Shown here: in pieces, positions 1-5,251 of the stretch
How positions within the stretch are numbered: position 1 is the first letter of the stretch
Layout: the number at the start of each line of letters is the position of its first letter
From: Spirochaetaceae bacterium
GTDB taxonomy: Bacteria > Spirochaetota > Spirochaetia > Treponematales > Breznakiellaceae
NCBI GenBank assembly: GCA_031256815.1
Contig: JAIRPU010000046.1
Coordinates: forward strand, 1 to 5,736
Length of the DNA: 5,736 nt
Direction: 5' to 3'
The notes under the pieces: generated by a model
What the model was told of the DNA's origin: nothing
Seen by the model: only the letters and a program-made list of their open reading frames with translations
Databases searched by the model: none
Made by a program: the position numbers and the translations under genes

Positions 1-110
1 TTTCAAAACCCATCCCGTTTTGCAGATACTGTTTGATAGGGGACAATTATAAACCGCGAAGTAATCAGCAATGGCGGATATCGAAAAAAGATATTTCCGA
101 ATGGACTTGA
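1..110 (+). CDS. C-terminal end of a probable radical SAM/SPASM-type protein (partial)
   Basis: The frame whose first full codon is at 3-5 stays open to a TGA at 108-110 and gives 35 residues; the gene begins before the window. The tail reads PIPFCRYC near its start and ends with WRISKKDISEWT. A PFCRYC motif followed by an aromatic, W..S...EW ending is, from memory, typical of the extreme C-terminus of some radical SAM proteins with an extra iron-sulfur (SPASM-like) region, often in surface-polysaccharide loci. The two cysteines in CxxC spacing would be cluster ligands. The other two plus frames have stops within the first 51 bases, so this frame is the best candidate. Only the tail is visible, so substrate and reaction cannot be given. 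The family call is an inference from one motif, and an unrelated zinc-binding tail is possible. Confidence 0.5.
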   Translation, partial: SKPIPFCRYCLIGDNYKPRSNQQWRISKKDISEWT

Positions 111-146
111 TTCTAAGCGCTAACATTCTCCACGCTGTTTTATACA

Positions 147-174
147 TATAGCGGCTTTGTCTTCTGCCGTTATA
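147..174 (+). other. Hairpin in the gap between the upstream gene and livG
   Basis: TATAGCGGC at 147-155 pairs with GCCGTTATA at 166-174: nine base pairs including one G-T wobble, around a ten-base loop. It lies 36 bases after the upstream stop codon, where a transcription terminator would be expected. The bases after it on the plus strand are A-rich rather than T-rich, so it is not a canonical intrinsic terminator. The rest of the 111-255 gap shows no credible coding frame. Confidence 0.3.
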
Positions 175-246
175 AAATATAGGCTCGTCCTTGTACCGTC
201 AAACAAAATATTTTGGGGCTTGAAACACGATTGAATCCCATGTTAT

Positions 247-255
247 TGTTATAAT
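247..255 (+). promoter_or_regulatory. Perfect extended -10 box directly against the livG start codon
   Basis: TGTTATAAT at 247-255 matches the extended -10 consensus (TGn plus TATAAT) exactly. No good -35 box lies 16-18 bases upstream; TTGAAA at 220-225 is too far (24 bases) and TTGAAT at 231-236 too close (13). A start site set by this box would fall near 262, inside the annotated livG frame. It is therefore either a chance match in AT-rich DNA or a sign that livG starts further in (GTG at 280). Confidence 0.3.
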
Positions 256-1056
256 ATGGCGGCTGAACTACTCCTTAAAGTGCGTGAGCTTTCCATTTCA
301 TTTGGCGGGATAATGGCGGTAAACGATTTTTCCTGCGATCTTTATGAAGGTGAACTTGCAGGATTAATAGGACCAAACGGCGCGGGTAAAACGACCGTAT
401 TCAATATGCTTTCCGGAGTTTATACGCCAACGACGGGTAATATTCACCTGACAACGCGCGACAAAACCGTTCGCGAAATAGAAGGATTTGCCCCTGCCAG
501 GCTTGCCAAACTTGGAATTGCCCGTACTTTTCAAAATATAAGACTTTTTGGCAGTTTGAGCGTAGAAGACAACGTGCGAATTGCCTTGCATAACAGACGC
601 CGGATAAACCCGCTGGATGCTCTGTTCCGGCTGCCGCGTTATTATCGTGATGAAGAACGAATGAAGCATAGAACTTTGGAACTGCTATCTCTATTTAAAA
701 TAGAAGGCAAAAAAGAGACCTTTGCGCGAAATTTACCATACGGAGAACAGCGCAAACTGGAAATTGTCCGCGCGCTTGCGTTAGACCCCGTTTTGCTTTT
801 ACTGGACGAGCCTGCCGCCGGCATGAATCCGCAGGAAACCGCGGATTTAATGAAGCTTATTGCGTTTATTCGCAAAGAATTTAAATTGACGATTCTTCTT
901 ATTGAACATGATATGAATTTGGTAATGGGAATTTGTGAACGTCTCATTGTTCTGGACTATGGCAAGGTAATAGCGTCCGGGACGCCGGCCGATATAAGGC
1001 GAAATAAGGCCGTAATAAAGGCATATCTTGGCGATGAAGCAGTAAAAAACGATTAA
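256..1056 (+). CDS. livG: LivG-type branched-chain amino acid ABC transporter ATPase
   Basis: This is a cytoplasmic ATPase subunit that powers a high-affinity importer of the branched-chain amino acid (HAAT) family, pairing with LivF beneath the LivH/LivM permeases. The 266 residues show the full ABC set: Walker A GPNGAGKT at 39-46, Q-loop Gln93 in RTFQNIRLF, signature LPYGEQR at 160-166 (family norm LSYGQQR), Walker B LLLLDEP with Asp184 and catalytic Glu185, and switch His218 in LLIEHDM. The C-terminal SGTPADIRRN...AYLGD segment is the tail typical of LivG/LivF proteins. Length is close to the family's usual 255-265. The ATG at 256 fits the family N-terminus, but no Shine-Dalgarno sequence precedes it and a -10-like box touches it; GTG at 280 is the alternative start. 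livF follows after one base. No livM end is visible upstream, which is unusual for this gene. The true substrate could be another amino acid, an amide or urea. Confidence 0.93.
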   Translation: MAAELLLKVRELSISFGGIMAVNDFSCDLYEGELAGLIGPNGAGKTTVFNMLSGVYTPTTGNIHLTTRDKTVREIEGFAPARLAKLGIARTFQNIRLFGSLSVEDNVRIALHNRRRINPLDALFRLPRYYRDEERMKHRTLELLSLFKIEGKKETFARNLPYGEQRKLEIVRALALDPVLLLLDEPAAGMNPQETADLMKLIAFIRKEFKLTILLIEHDMNLVMGICERLIVLDYGKVIASGTPADIRRNKAVIKAYLGDEAVKND

Positions 1057-1057
1057 A

Positions 1058-1780
1058 ATGACTGAATATCTTTTAAAAATAACTAACCTTAGCGTGCATT
1101 ATGGCACTATTCAGGTACTTCGCGGAATTAGCTTTGAAGTAGGCAAAGGCGAAATTATCAGTTTGATAGGTTCCAATGGGGCCGGAAAAACTACGGCGCT
1201 TTACGCTATTTCAAATATTGTAAAAAAAACTGCCGGCGAAATACTGTTTAACGGCATAGATATAGGCGATATGGAAGCTGATCAAATTGTTAAGGCAGGG
1301 CTTGTTCAGGTGCCGGAAGGCAGAAGGGTTTTCGCAAATTTATCTGTAAAAGACAATCTGGAGATGGGCGCTTTTACACGGCGCGACCGCGCCGGAATTC
1401 ACCGCGACATCGAAATGGTTTGCTCTCTGTTTCCGCGTTTAAAAGAACGCTACCATCAATATGCCGGGACGCTTTCCGGAGGCGAACAACAGATGCTTGC
1501 CATGGGGCGGGCGCTTATGGCATCGCCAAAACTACTCCTCCTTGACGAACCTTCCATGGGGCTTGCCCCAATTCTTGTAGATGAAATTTTTGGAATTATA
1601 CGCCGCATAAACGAAGCCGGCGCAACCATACTGCTTGTAGAACAGAATGCGTATAAGGCGCTAGACATTGCCGTTCGCGGCTATGTGCTTGAAACAGGAC
1701 AGGTAATAAAAAGCGGGCCGGCTGCCGGACTTATGCTTGATGACGCGATAAAAGAAGCGTATCTTGGCGCGTCTGTCTGA
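1058..1780 (+). CDS. livF: LivF-type branched-chain amino acid ABC transporter ATPase
   Basis: This is the second ATPase of the importer, expected to form a heterodimer with LivG. Its 240 residues carry Walker A GSNGAGKT at 38-45, Q-loop Gln84 in GLVQVPEGRRVF, signature LSGGEQQ at 139-145, and Walker B LLLLDEPS with Asp163 and Glu164. LLVEQNA at 192-198 has Gln196 where LivG has the switch histidine; this is normal for LivF and is one of the best marks separating it from LivG. The C-terminus ends in EAYLG, as usual for the family. The start codon is one base after the livG stop (TAAAATG) and has no clear ribosome site of its own, so translation is probably coupled to livG. No terminator separates it from argS, 38 bases downstream. 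The permease and binding-protein genes are not in view. Confidence 0.94.
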   Translation: MTEYLLKITNLSVHYGTIQVLRGISFEVGKGEIISLIGSNGAGKTTALYAISNIVKKTAGEILFNGIDIGDMEADQIVKAGLVQVPEGRRVFANLSVKDNLEMGAFTRRDRAGIHRDIEMVCSLFPRLKERYHQYAGTLSGGEQQMLAMGRALMASPKLLLLDEPSMGLAPILVDEIFGIIRRINEAGATILLVEQNAYKALDIAVRGYVLETGQVIKSGPAAGLMLDDAIKEAYLGASV

Positions 1781-1818
1781 TTTTTGAGGATTTTATTAAA
1801 ACCACTATTGGAACTGGT

Positions 1819-3522
1819 ATGAACGAAAAAGATTATTGGAAAGAAAAAATCGGCTCGGCGCTTGGAGTTGAAGCAGAAGAAGTTGTAGTGGAAATTCCGC
1901 CGGATGCCGCTATGGGCGACCTTGGATTTCCAATGTTTTCGTTTGCTAAAAAATTCAAAAAAGCTCCGGCGGCTATAGCTCAAAATGTTGTGGAAATATT
2001 ATCTTTAAGTGAATTAAGCGCAGCAGGCCCCTATGTAAATGTAAAATTTAATCGCGCAAAAACAGCTGAAAAGGTTTTGAACTCCGTGCTTTCAAACAAG
2101 GATGAGTTTTTTTATCCAAAAACGCTTGCCGGTCAAAGGATAATGATTGAATTTTCAAGTCCAAATACAAACAAGCCGCTGCATCTTGGTCATTTGCGTA
2201 ATGACGCGCTAGGCGAAAGTGTATCCAGAATTTTAAGCGCCGCCGGAGCGCAAGTTTATAAAGTTTGTATAATAAACGACCGCGGAATTCATATTTGTAA
2301 ATCAATGCTCGCTTATATTGAACACGGCGCAGGCGAAACTCCGGAATCAAGCGGTTTAAAAAGCGACCGTTTTGTAGGCGATTTCTATGTTAAATTTGCA
2401 AAAATGTCAAAAACTGATTCAGAGGCAGAAGAAAGGGCGCGCGAGCTGCTTAGAAAATGGGAAGCAGGCGATGAAAAGACGGTCGCACTTTGGAAAAAAA
2501 TGAACCGCTGGACTGTAGATGGAATGAAGCAAACATATACACGCACAGGGATTTCATTTGACCGTTACTATTTTGAAAGTGAAACTTATCTTCGCGGAAA
2601 AAGCGAAGTGCTTGCCGGCCTTGAACGCGGACTTTGGACGCGTAACGCCGACGGTTCTGTACAAGCCGACCTTAGTGGAGAAGGGCTCGATAAAAAAGTT
2701 CTGCTGCGAAAAGACGGCACTTCGCTTTATATTACTCAGGATTTTGGCACCGCAATACTGCGTCATGCCGATTGGCCTTTTGACAGACTGGTTTATGTTG
2801 TTGGCAGCGAGCAGCAGTATCATTTTAAAGTGTTATTTATTTTATTAAAAAAAATGGGCTTTAAATGGGCGGAAAATCTCTATCATCTCTCCTATGGAAT
2901 GGTAAATTTGCCGGAAGGTAAAATGAAGAGCCGCGAAGGAACAGTTGTAGATGCCGATGATATTATTGACGAACTCCATAATATGGCGTTTACAGAAATA
3001 AAAAACAAAGAACGTGAAGAGGCGGTAGGAAACCCGGAAGATGCCGCCGAAAAAATCGCGCTTGGCGCTCTGCATTATTTTCTTTTACAGGTGTCGCCGG
3101 AGCGGGATATGCTTTTTAATCCAAAAGAATCGCTTTCGTTTAACGGTAACACAGGGCCCGATCTGCAATATATGGGCGCGCGAATTTCTTCAATTTTAAG
3201 GCGGGAAGAAGCTCAGGCGCTGCAAAATGGGGAATTCGACGCCTCTCTTTTAGTAACGGATGAAGAATGGGAGCTAATAAAAACCATAAGCCGCTATGAC
3301 GAAGTAGTTTCGCTTGCAGCGCGGGATTATGACCCAAGCCAGATATGCGGCTGGCTTTATGAACTTTCCAAAGGGTTTAGCCGGTTTTACCACGAGAATT
3401 CTGTCTTAAACGCCGGTAATCCGGCGCTTTGCCGCGCAAGACTGGCGCTTTGCCGCGCAACGCTTGCTGTGCTGCGCGGCGCATTTGAACTGGTCTGCAT
3501 ACCGTTCCTTGACACCATGTAA
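1819..3522 (+). CDS. argS: Arginyl-tRNA synthetase
   Basis: This class I enzyme joins arginine to tRNA-Arg at the expense of ATP, in the cytoplasm. Its 567 residues follow the family order. An N-terminal tRNA-binding domain covers about 1-105 (GDLGFPMFSFAK is typical). The catalytic Rossmann core follows, with the HIGH motif as HLGH at 122-125 inside SSPNTNKPLHLGHLRN. The KMSKS counterpart is GKMKSREGTVV at 367-377. The helical anticodon-binding domain runs from about 445 (NTGPDLQYMGARISSILRR) to the end. Length is normal. The ATG at 1819 fits the family N-terminus; only a weak GGA at 1810-1812 stands as ribosome site, and a better TTGAGGA at 1784-1790 is too far away. No terminator lies between livF and this gene, so it is probably co-transcribed with livGF. 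The C-terminal helix contains a near-perfect duplicated 17-base segment, and the usual GLDLLGI-like stretch reads AFELVCI. Confidence 0.97.
   Translation: MNEKDYWKEKIGSALGVEAEEVVVEIPPDAAMGDLGFPMFSFAKKFKKAPAAIAQNVVEILSLSELSAAGPYVNVKFNRAKTAEKVLNSVLSNKDEFFYPKTLAGQRIMIEFSSPNTNKPLHLGHLRNDALGESVSRILSAAGAQVYKVCIINDRGIHICKSMLAYIEHGAGETPESSGLKSDRFVGDFYVKFAKMSKTDSEAEERARELLRKWEAGDEKTVALWKKMNRWTVDGMKQTYTRTGISFDRYYFESETYLRGKSEVLAGLERGLWTRNADGSVQADLSGEGLDKKVLLRKDGTSLYITQDFGTAILRHADWPFDRLVYVVGSEQQYHFKVLFILLKKMGFKWAENLYHLSYGMVNLPEGKMKSREGTVVDADDIIDELHNMAFTEIKNKEREEAVGNPEDAAEKIALGALHYFLLQVSPERDMLFNPKESLSFNGNTGPDLQYMGARISSILRREEAQALQNGEFDASLLVTDEEWELIKTISRYDEVVSLAARDYDPSQICGWLYELSKGFSRFYHENSVLNAGNPALCRARLALCRATLAVLRGAFELVCIPFLDTM
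3423..3460 (+). repeat. Two identical 17-base copies inside argS
   Basis: GGCGCTTTGCCGCGCAA occurs at 3423-3439 and again at 3444-3460, so the period is 21 bases or seven codons. It encodes ALCRARL then ALCRATL at residues 536-549 of ArgRS. Because the period is a whole number of codons the reading frame is kept. Confidence 0.85.
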
Positions 3523-3530
3523 AAAATGAT

Positions 3531-3566
3531 ATTTTGGCGTCGGTCTTTAGCGCAGCACGGCAAAAT
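3531..3566 (-). terminator. Possible terminator between the convergent argS and yebC
   Basis: ATTTTGGCGT at 3531-3540 pairs with ACGGCAAAAT at 3557-3566 over ten positions with one G-G mismatch, leaving a 16-base loop. It fills most of the 46-base gap between the two convergent stop codons. Read on the minus strand, the stem is followed by a six-T run (complement of 3521-3526), which would suit termination of yebC. Towards argS the following bases are not T-rich. The stem is AT-rich at its base and not strong, so the call is tentative. Confidence 0.4.
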
Positions 3567-3568
3567 TG

Positions 3569-4306
3569 CTATTCGTCTTCAAAACCATCCGGTACTTCAA
3601 TATTAGAGTAAACGTTTTGAACGTCATCATCCTCTTCAAGTTTTTCTATTAACCTTAGCACCTTGCGCGTAACATCGGCATCAAGAATAACCGGCGCTTC
3701 TGGAACCATGCTGATTTCCGCGCTGGTTGTTTCGTAATTTTTTGACTCAAGCGCTTTGGCAACGCCTTCGAAGTCTTCCGGCGCGGCTGTAACTTCAATA
3801 ACGCCATCGGAAAGCGCAACATCATCCGCGCCTCCGTCCAGCGCCGCTTCCATTATTTCGTCTTCACCATATTTTTCGCCGTCCAATGTTATAATGCCTT
3901 TGCGTGTAAGCAAACGGCTTACAGAACCGGCTTTTGCCAATTCCGCGCCGGCGCGTGTAAGTATATTACGCACATTGGCCGCGGCGCGGTTCCGGTTATC
4001 GGTAAGAACCTCAATAAGAATGGCGGCTTCGCCAAGTCTTGCCTCGTAGGTAAGCTCCTCGTAACTTATCCCTTCCAGCTCGCCCGTTCCTTTTTTTATG
4101 GCGCGGTCAATATTGTCTTTTGGCATATTTGCGCCGCGAGCTTTGATAATTGCCGTGCGCAGACGCGGATTTCCCTCAGGGTCTCCGCCCCCCATACGCG
4201 CCGCTATAGAAATCTCTTTAATAAGTTTGGTAAATAAATTACCGCGTTGAGCGTCCGCCGCGCCTTTTGCGCGTTTAATTTTTGCCCATTTGCTATGTCC
4301 GGACAT
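3569..4306 (-). CDS. yebC: YebC/PmpR/TACO1-family regulatory and translation factor
   Basis: Members of this near-universal family have been described both as transcription regulators (PmpR) and as ribosome-associated factors that help translation of difficult stretches such as polyproline (TACO1/YebC). The 245-residue length is normal. The N-terminus MSGHSKWAKIKRAKGAADA is the family signature, followed by RGNLFTKLIKEI, GNPRLRTAI and NMPKDNIDRAIKKGTGE (about 60-76). LTDNRNR at 101-107 and GSVSRLLTRKGII at 127-139 mark the second domain; the C-terminus is very acidic. Odd points: the usual YEGYGPGGVA segment reads YEARLGEAAI at 87-96, so the GPGG is gone, and the glycine-rich stretch before GSVS is RAGAELAKA. 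Start choice is firm: AGGAG (complement of 4312-4316) lies five bases before the ATG. It stands alone rather than beside ruvCAB and converges on argS. Confidence 0.95.
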   Translation of the reverse strand: MSGHSKWAKIKRAKGAADAQRGNLFTKLIKEISIAARMGGGDPEGNPRLRTAIIKARGANMPKDNIDRAIKKGTGELEGISYEELTYEARLGEAAILIEVLTDNRNRAAANVRNILTRAGAELAKAGSVSRLLTRKGIITLDGEKYGEDEIMEAALDGGADDVALSDGVIEVTAAPEDFEGVAKALESKNYETTSAEISMVPEAPVILDADVTRKVLRLIEKLEEDDDVQNVYSNIEVPDGFEDE

Positions 4307-4308
4307 AG
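4293..4308. repeat. 16-base perfect palindrome over the yebC start codon
   Basis: CTATGTCCGGACATAG at 4293-4308 is its own reverse complement. It covers the yebC ATG and the codons for Ser, Gly and His, plus two bases upstream. Much of it is forced by the conserved MSGH start of this protein family together with codon choice, so a regulatory role is uncertain. Confidence 0.6.
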
Positions 4309-4385
4309 TTTCTCCTAATTTTTATAAAAATACCCAAAATTTGAAACGCCATGGAACTTTGCAAAGGCGTCTCTTTAAGACAACG

Positions 4386-4414
4386 ATTTTAACATCAATG
4401 TCTTTTTTTGTTAA
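4386..4414 (-). promoter_or_regulatory. Likely sigma-70 promoter for yebC
   Basis: On the minus strand, TTAACA (complement of 4409-4414) is a 5/6 match to the -35 consensus, and TAAAAT (complement of 4386-4391) is a 5/6 match to the -10 consensus. They are separated by exactly 17 bases. Transcription would start near 4379, giving a leader of about 73 bases to the yebC ATG. That leader contains a weak five-pair stem (4346-4350 with 4366-4370) around a CTTTGCAAAG palindrome at 4357-4366. No comparable plus-strand promoter for mntP stands out in the same interval. Confidence 0.55.
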
Positions 4415-4458
4415 GCGCCCGCGGCGCGCCCAACGCGCCTGCTATGCACGGCATGGCA
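4415..4458 (+). promoter_or_regulatory. GC-rich hairpin stack in front of mntP
   Basis: Three stems lie close together in otherwise AT-rich DNA. GCGCC 4415-4419 pairs with GGCGC 4423-4427 around three bases. GGCGCG 4423-4428 pairs with CGCGCC 4434-4439 around CCCAA. TGCTATGC 4440-4447 pairs with GCATGGCA 4451-4458 around ACG, with one wobble. The first two share bases and cannot form together. The stack ends 26 bases before the mntP ribosome site. It could be a leader control element, a palindromic intergenic repeat or a protein-binding site. I looked for a yybP-ykoY manganese riboswitch, common before this gene family, and do not see its GGGGAGUA-type core. Confidence 0.45.
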
Positions 4459-4484
4459 GGAACATTAAAATCATATCAACATAC

Positions 4485-4489
4485 AGGAG
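4485..4489 (+). promoter_or_regulatory. Ribosome binding site fixing the mntP start
   Basis: AGGAG at 4485-4489 lies eight bases before the ATG at 4498. It supports that start over the longer open frame beginning with TTG at 4408, whose first 30 codons run through the GC-rich hairpins and have no counterpart in the family. Confidence 0.85.
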
Positions 4490-4497
4490 AAAACAGA

Positions 4498-5067
4498 ATG
4501 AGCGTTCTGGAAATCGTGTTAATCGCTGTTGGACTGTCAATGGATGCATTTGCGGTATCAATTACCCTGGGCTTATCGGTAACAAAACCAAAGGCAAAGG
4601 AAATACTGCTTCCAGGAATATATTTTGGTTTTTTTCAGGCGCTTATGCCCACAATAGGCTTTTTTGCGGGAACATATTTTGCAGATAAAATACAGAGCTT
4701 TGATCATTGGCTCGCCTTCGCATTACTCGCCGTTATAGGCGGGAAAATGATAAAAGACAGTTTATCAAAAAAAGAAGAAGAACGAATAAATAAAAATGTA
4801 TTTCAATTTGTAAAGATGCTGGTTTTGGCTGTTGCAACAAGCATTGACGCATTGGCAATCGGTATAACTTTTGCCATATTTAATGTAAACATTTTAAGGG
4901 CGGCGCTAATAACCGGACTGATAACATTTTTTGTATCAATGGCGGGAGTAAAAACCGGCAATATATTCGGAACCAAATTCAAGTCAAAGGCAGAATGTGC
5001 AGGCGGTTCTGTACTTGTATTATTGGGTATAAAAATAATTATTGAACACGTATTTTTAAATAATTAG
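4498..5067 (+). CDS. mntP: MntP manganese efflux pump
   Basis: MntP is a small inner-membrane exporter that removes excess Mn2+ from the cytoplasm. From the ATG at 4498 the protein has 189 residues, matching the family length of about 188. It is almost wholly hydrophobic, with six membrane segments at roughly 3-26, 38-60, 70-86, 104-124, 131-152 and 166-186. The two internally repeated halves each carry the family's aspartate motif: SMDAFAVS (Asp16) and SIDALAIG (Asp117). PGIYFGFFQALMP at 39-51 and DHWLAF at 69-74 are also family features. A charged loop (KKEEERINKN, 91-100) links the halves. The gene is divergent from yebC. Manganese control would be expected; the leader hairpins are candidates, but neither a yybP-ykoY riboswitch nor an obvious MntR box is seen. 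No terminator is evident after the stop. Confidence 0.93.
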   Translation: MSVLEIVLIAVGLSMDAFAVSITLGLSVTKPKAKEILLPGIYFGFFQALMPTIGFFAGTYFADKIQSFDHWLAFALLAVIGGKMIKDSLSKKEEERINKNVFQFVKMLVLAVATSIDALAIGITFAIFNVNILRAALITGLITFFVSMAGVKTGNIFGTKFKSKAECAGGSVLVLLGIKIIIEHVFLNN

Positions 5068-5083
5068 CGATGGAAAACTGCTT

Positions 5084-5248
5084 TTGAGAAAAAACGAACG
5101 CCGGTTGTATAAAGACCATGACGCGATTATTTATTACTCAATCGCCCTGTTGACAATATTCTGCGTATTCAGCACAATATTTAAACTACAGAGGGCGTGT
5201 TTTTGCGCGTCTGTGTGGCTGGAGGGGGAAAATCTTTTAAGGAGATAG
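5084..5248 (+). CDS. Possible small single-span membrane protein (TTG start)
   Basis: A frame of 54 codons runs from TTG at 5084 to TAG at 5246-5248, three bases before the lipoprotein ATG. It starts 16 bases after the mntP stop. The product would have a basic N-terminus (MRKNERRLYKDHD), a strongly hydrophobic stretch AIIYYSIALLTIFCVFSTIF at about 14-33, and a short basic, cysteine-containing tail ending in RR. That pattern fits a one-helix membrane protein with its N-terminus inside. Against it: there is no in-frame ATG, only a weak GGA at 5072-5074 as ribosome site, and the length is short enough for a chance open frame. The ribosome site of the lipoprotein gene lies in its last codons, which would allow translational coupling. 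I do not recognise the protein. Without it, the mntP-to-lipoprotein gap would be 184 bases. Confidence 0.3.
   Translation: MRKNERRLYKDHDAIIYYSIALLTIFCVFSTIFKLQRACFCASVWLEGENLLRR
5150..5178 (+). promoter_or_regulatory. Candidate promoter for the lipoprotein gene
   Basis: A perfect TTGACA -35 box at 5150-5155 is followed after 17 bases by CACAAT at 5173-5178, a 4/6 match to the -10 consensus. Transcription would begin near 5185 and give a leader of about 67 bases to the ATG at 5252. The boxes lie inside the possible small ORF, so one of the two calls may be wrong, although they do not strictly exclude each other. Confidence 0.4.
5239..5244 (+). promoter_or_regulatory. Ribosome binding site of the lipoprotein gene
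   Basis: AAGGAG at 5239-5244 is seven bases before the ATG at 5252. This is the strongest Shine-Dalgarno sequence in the window and fixes the lipoprotein start. Confidence 0.85.
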
Positions 5249-5251
5249 ATA

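Noticed and set aside
1..127. A minus-strand open frame starting near 127 and running off the left edge
   Set aside because: It has no ribosome site and is antisense to the CxxC tail, which is the more protein-like reading.
1631..1654. Loss of the switch histidine in LivF (Gln196)
   Set aside because: VEQN is the normal sequence of LivF proteins, so this is not a defect.
1795..1821. An upstream ATT start for argS using TTGAGGA at 1784-1790
   Set aside because: ATT starts are very rare, and the ATG at 1819 already matches the family N-terminus.
2917..2955. Missing classic KMSKS motif in ArgRS as a sign of a broken enzyme
   Set aside because: GKMKSREGTVV is an accepted form of the loop in some ArgRS lineages, and the rest of the active site is intact.
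4408..4497. A 30-residue N-terminal extension of MntP from a TTG at 4408
   Set aside because: It has no ribosome site, runs through GC-rich hairpins and lacks a family counterpart, whereas ATG 4498 has AGGAG at ideal spacing and gives the normal length.
4307..4497. A yybP-ykoY manganese riboswitch in the mntP leader
   Set aside because: The conserved GGGGAGUA-type core and the paired loop sequences are not found; only unrelated hairpins are present.
4290..4688. A 132-codon plus-strand frame across the yebC start and the beginning of mntP
   Set aside because: It overlaps both real genes out of frame and its product resembles no protein family; it is a chance open frame.
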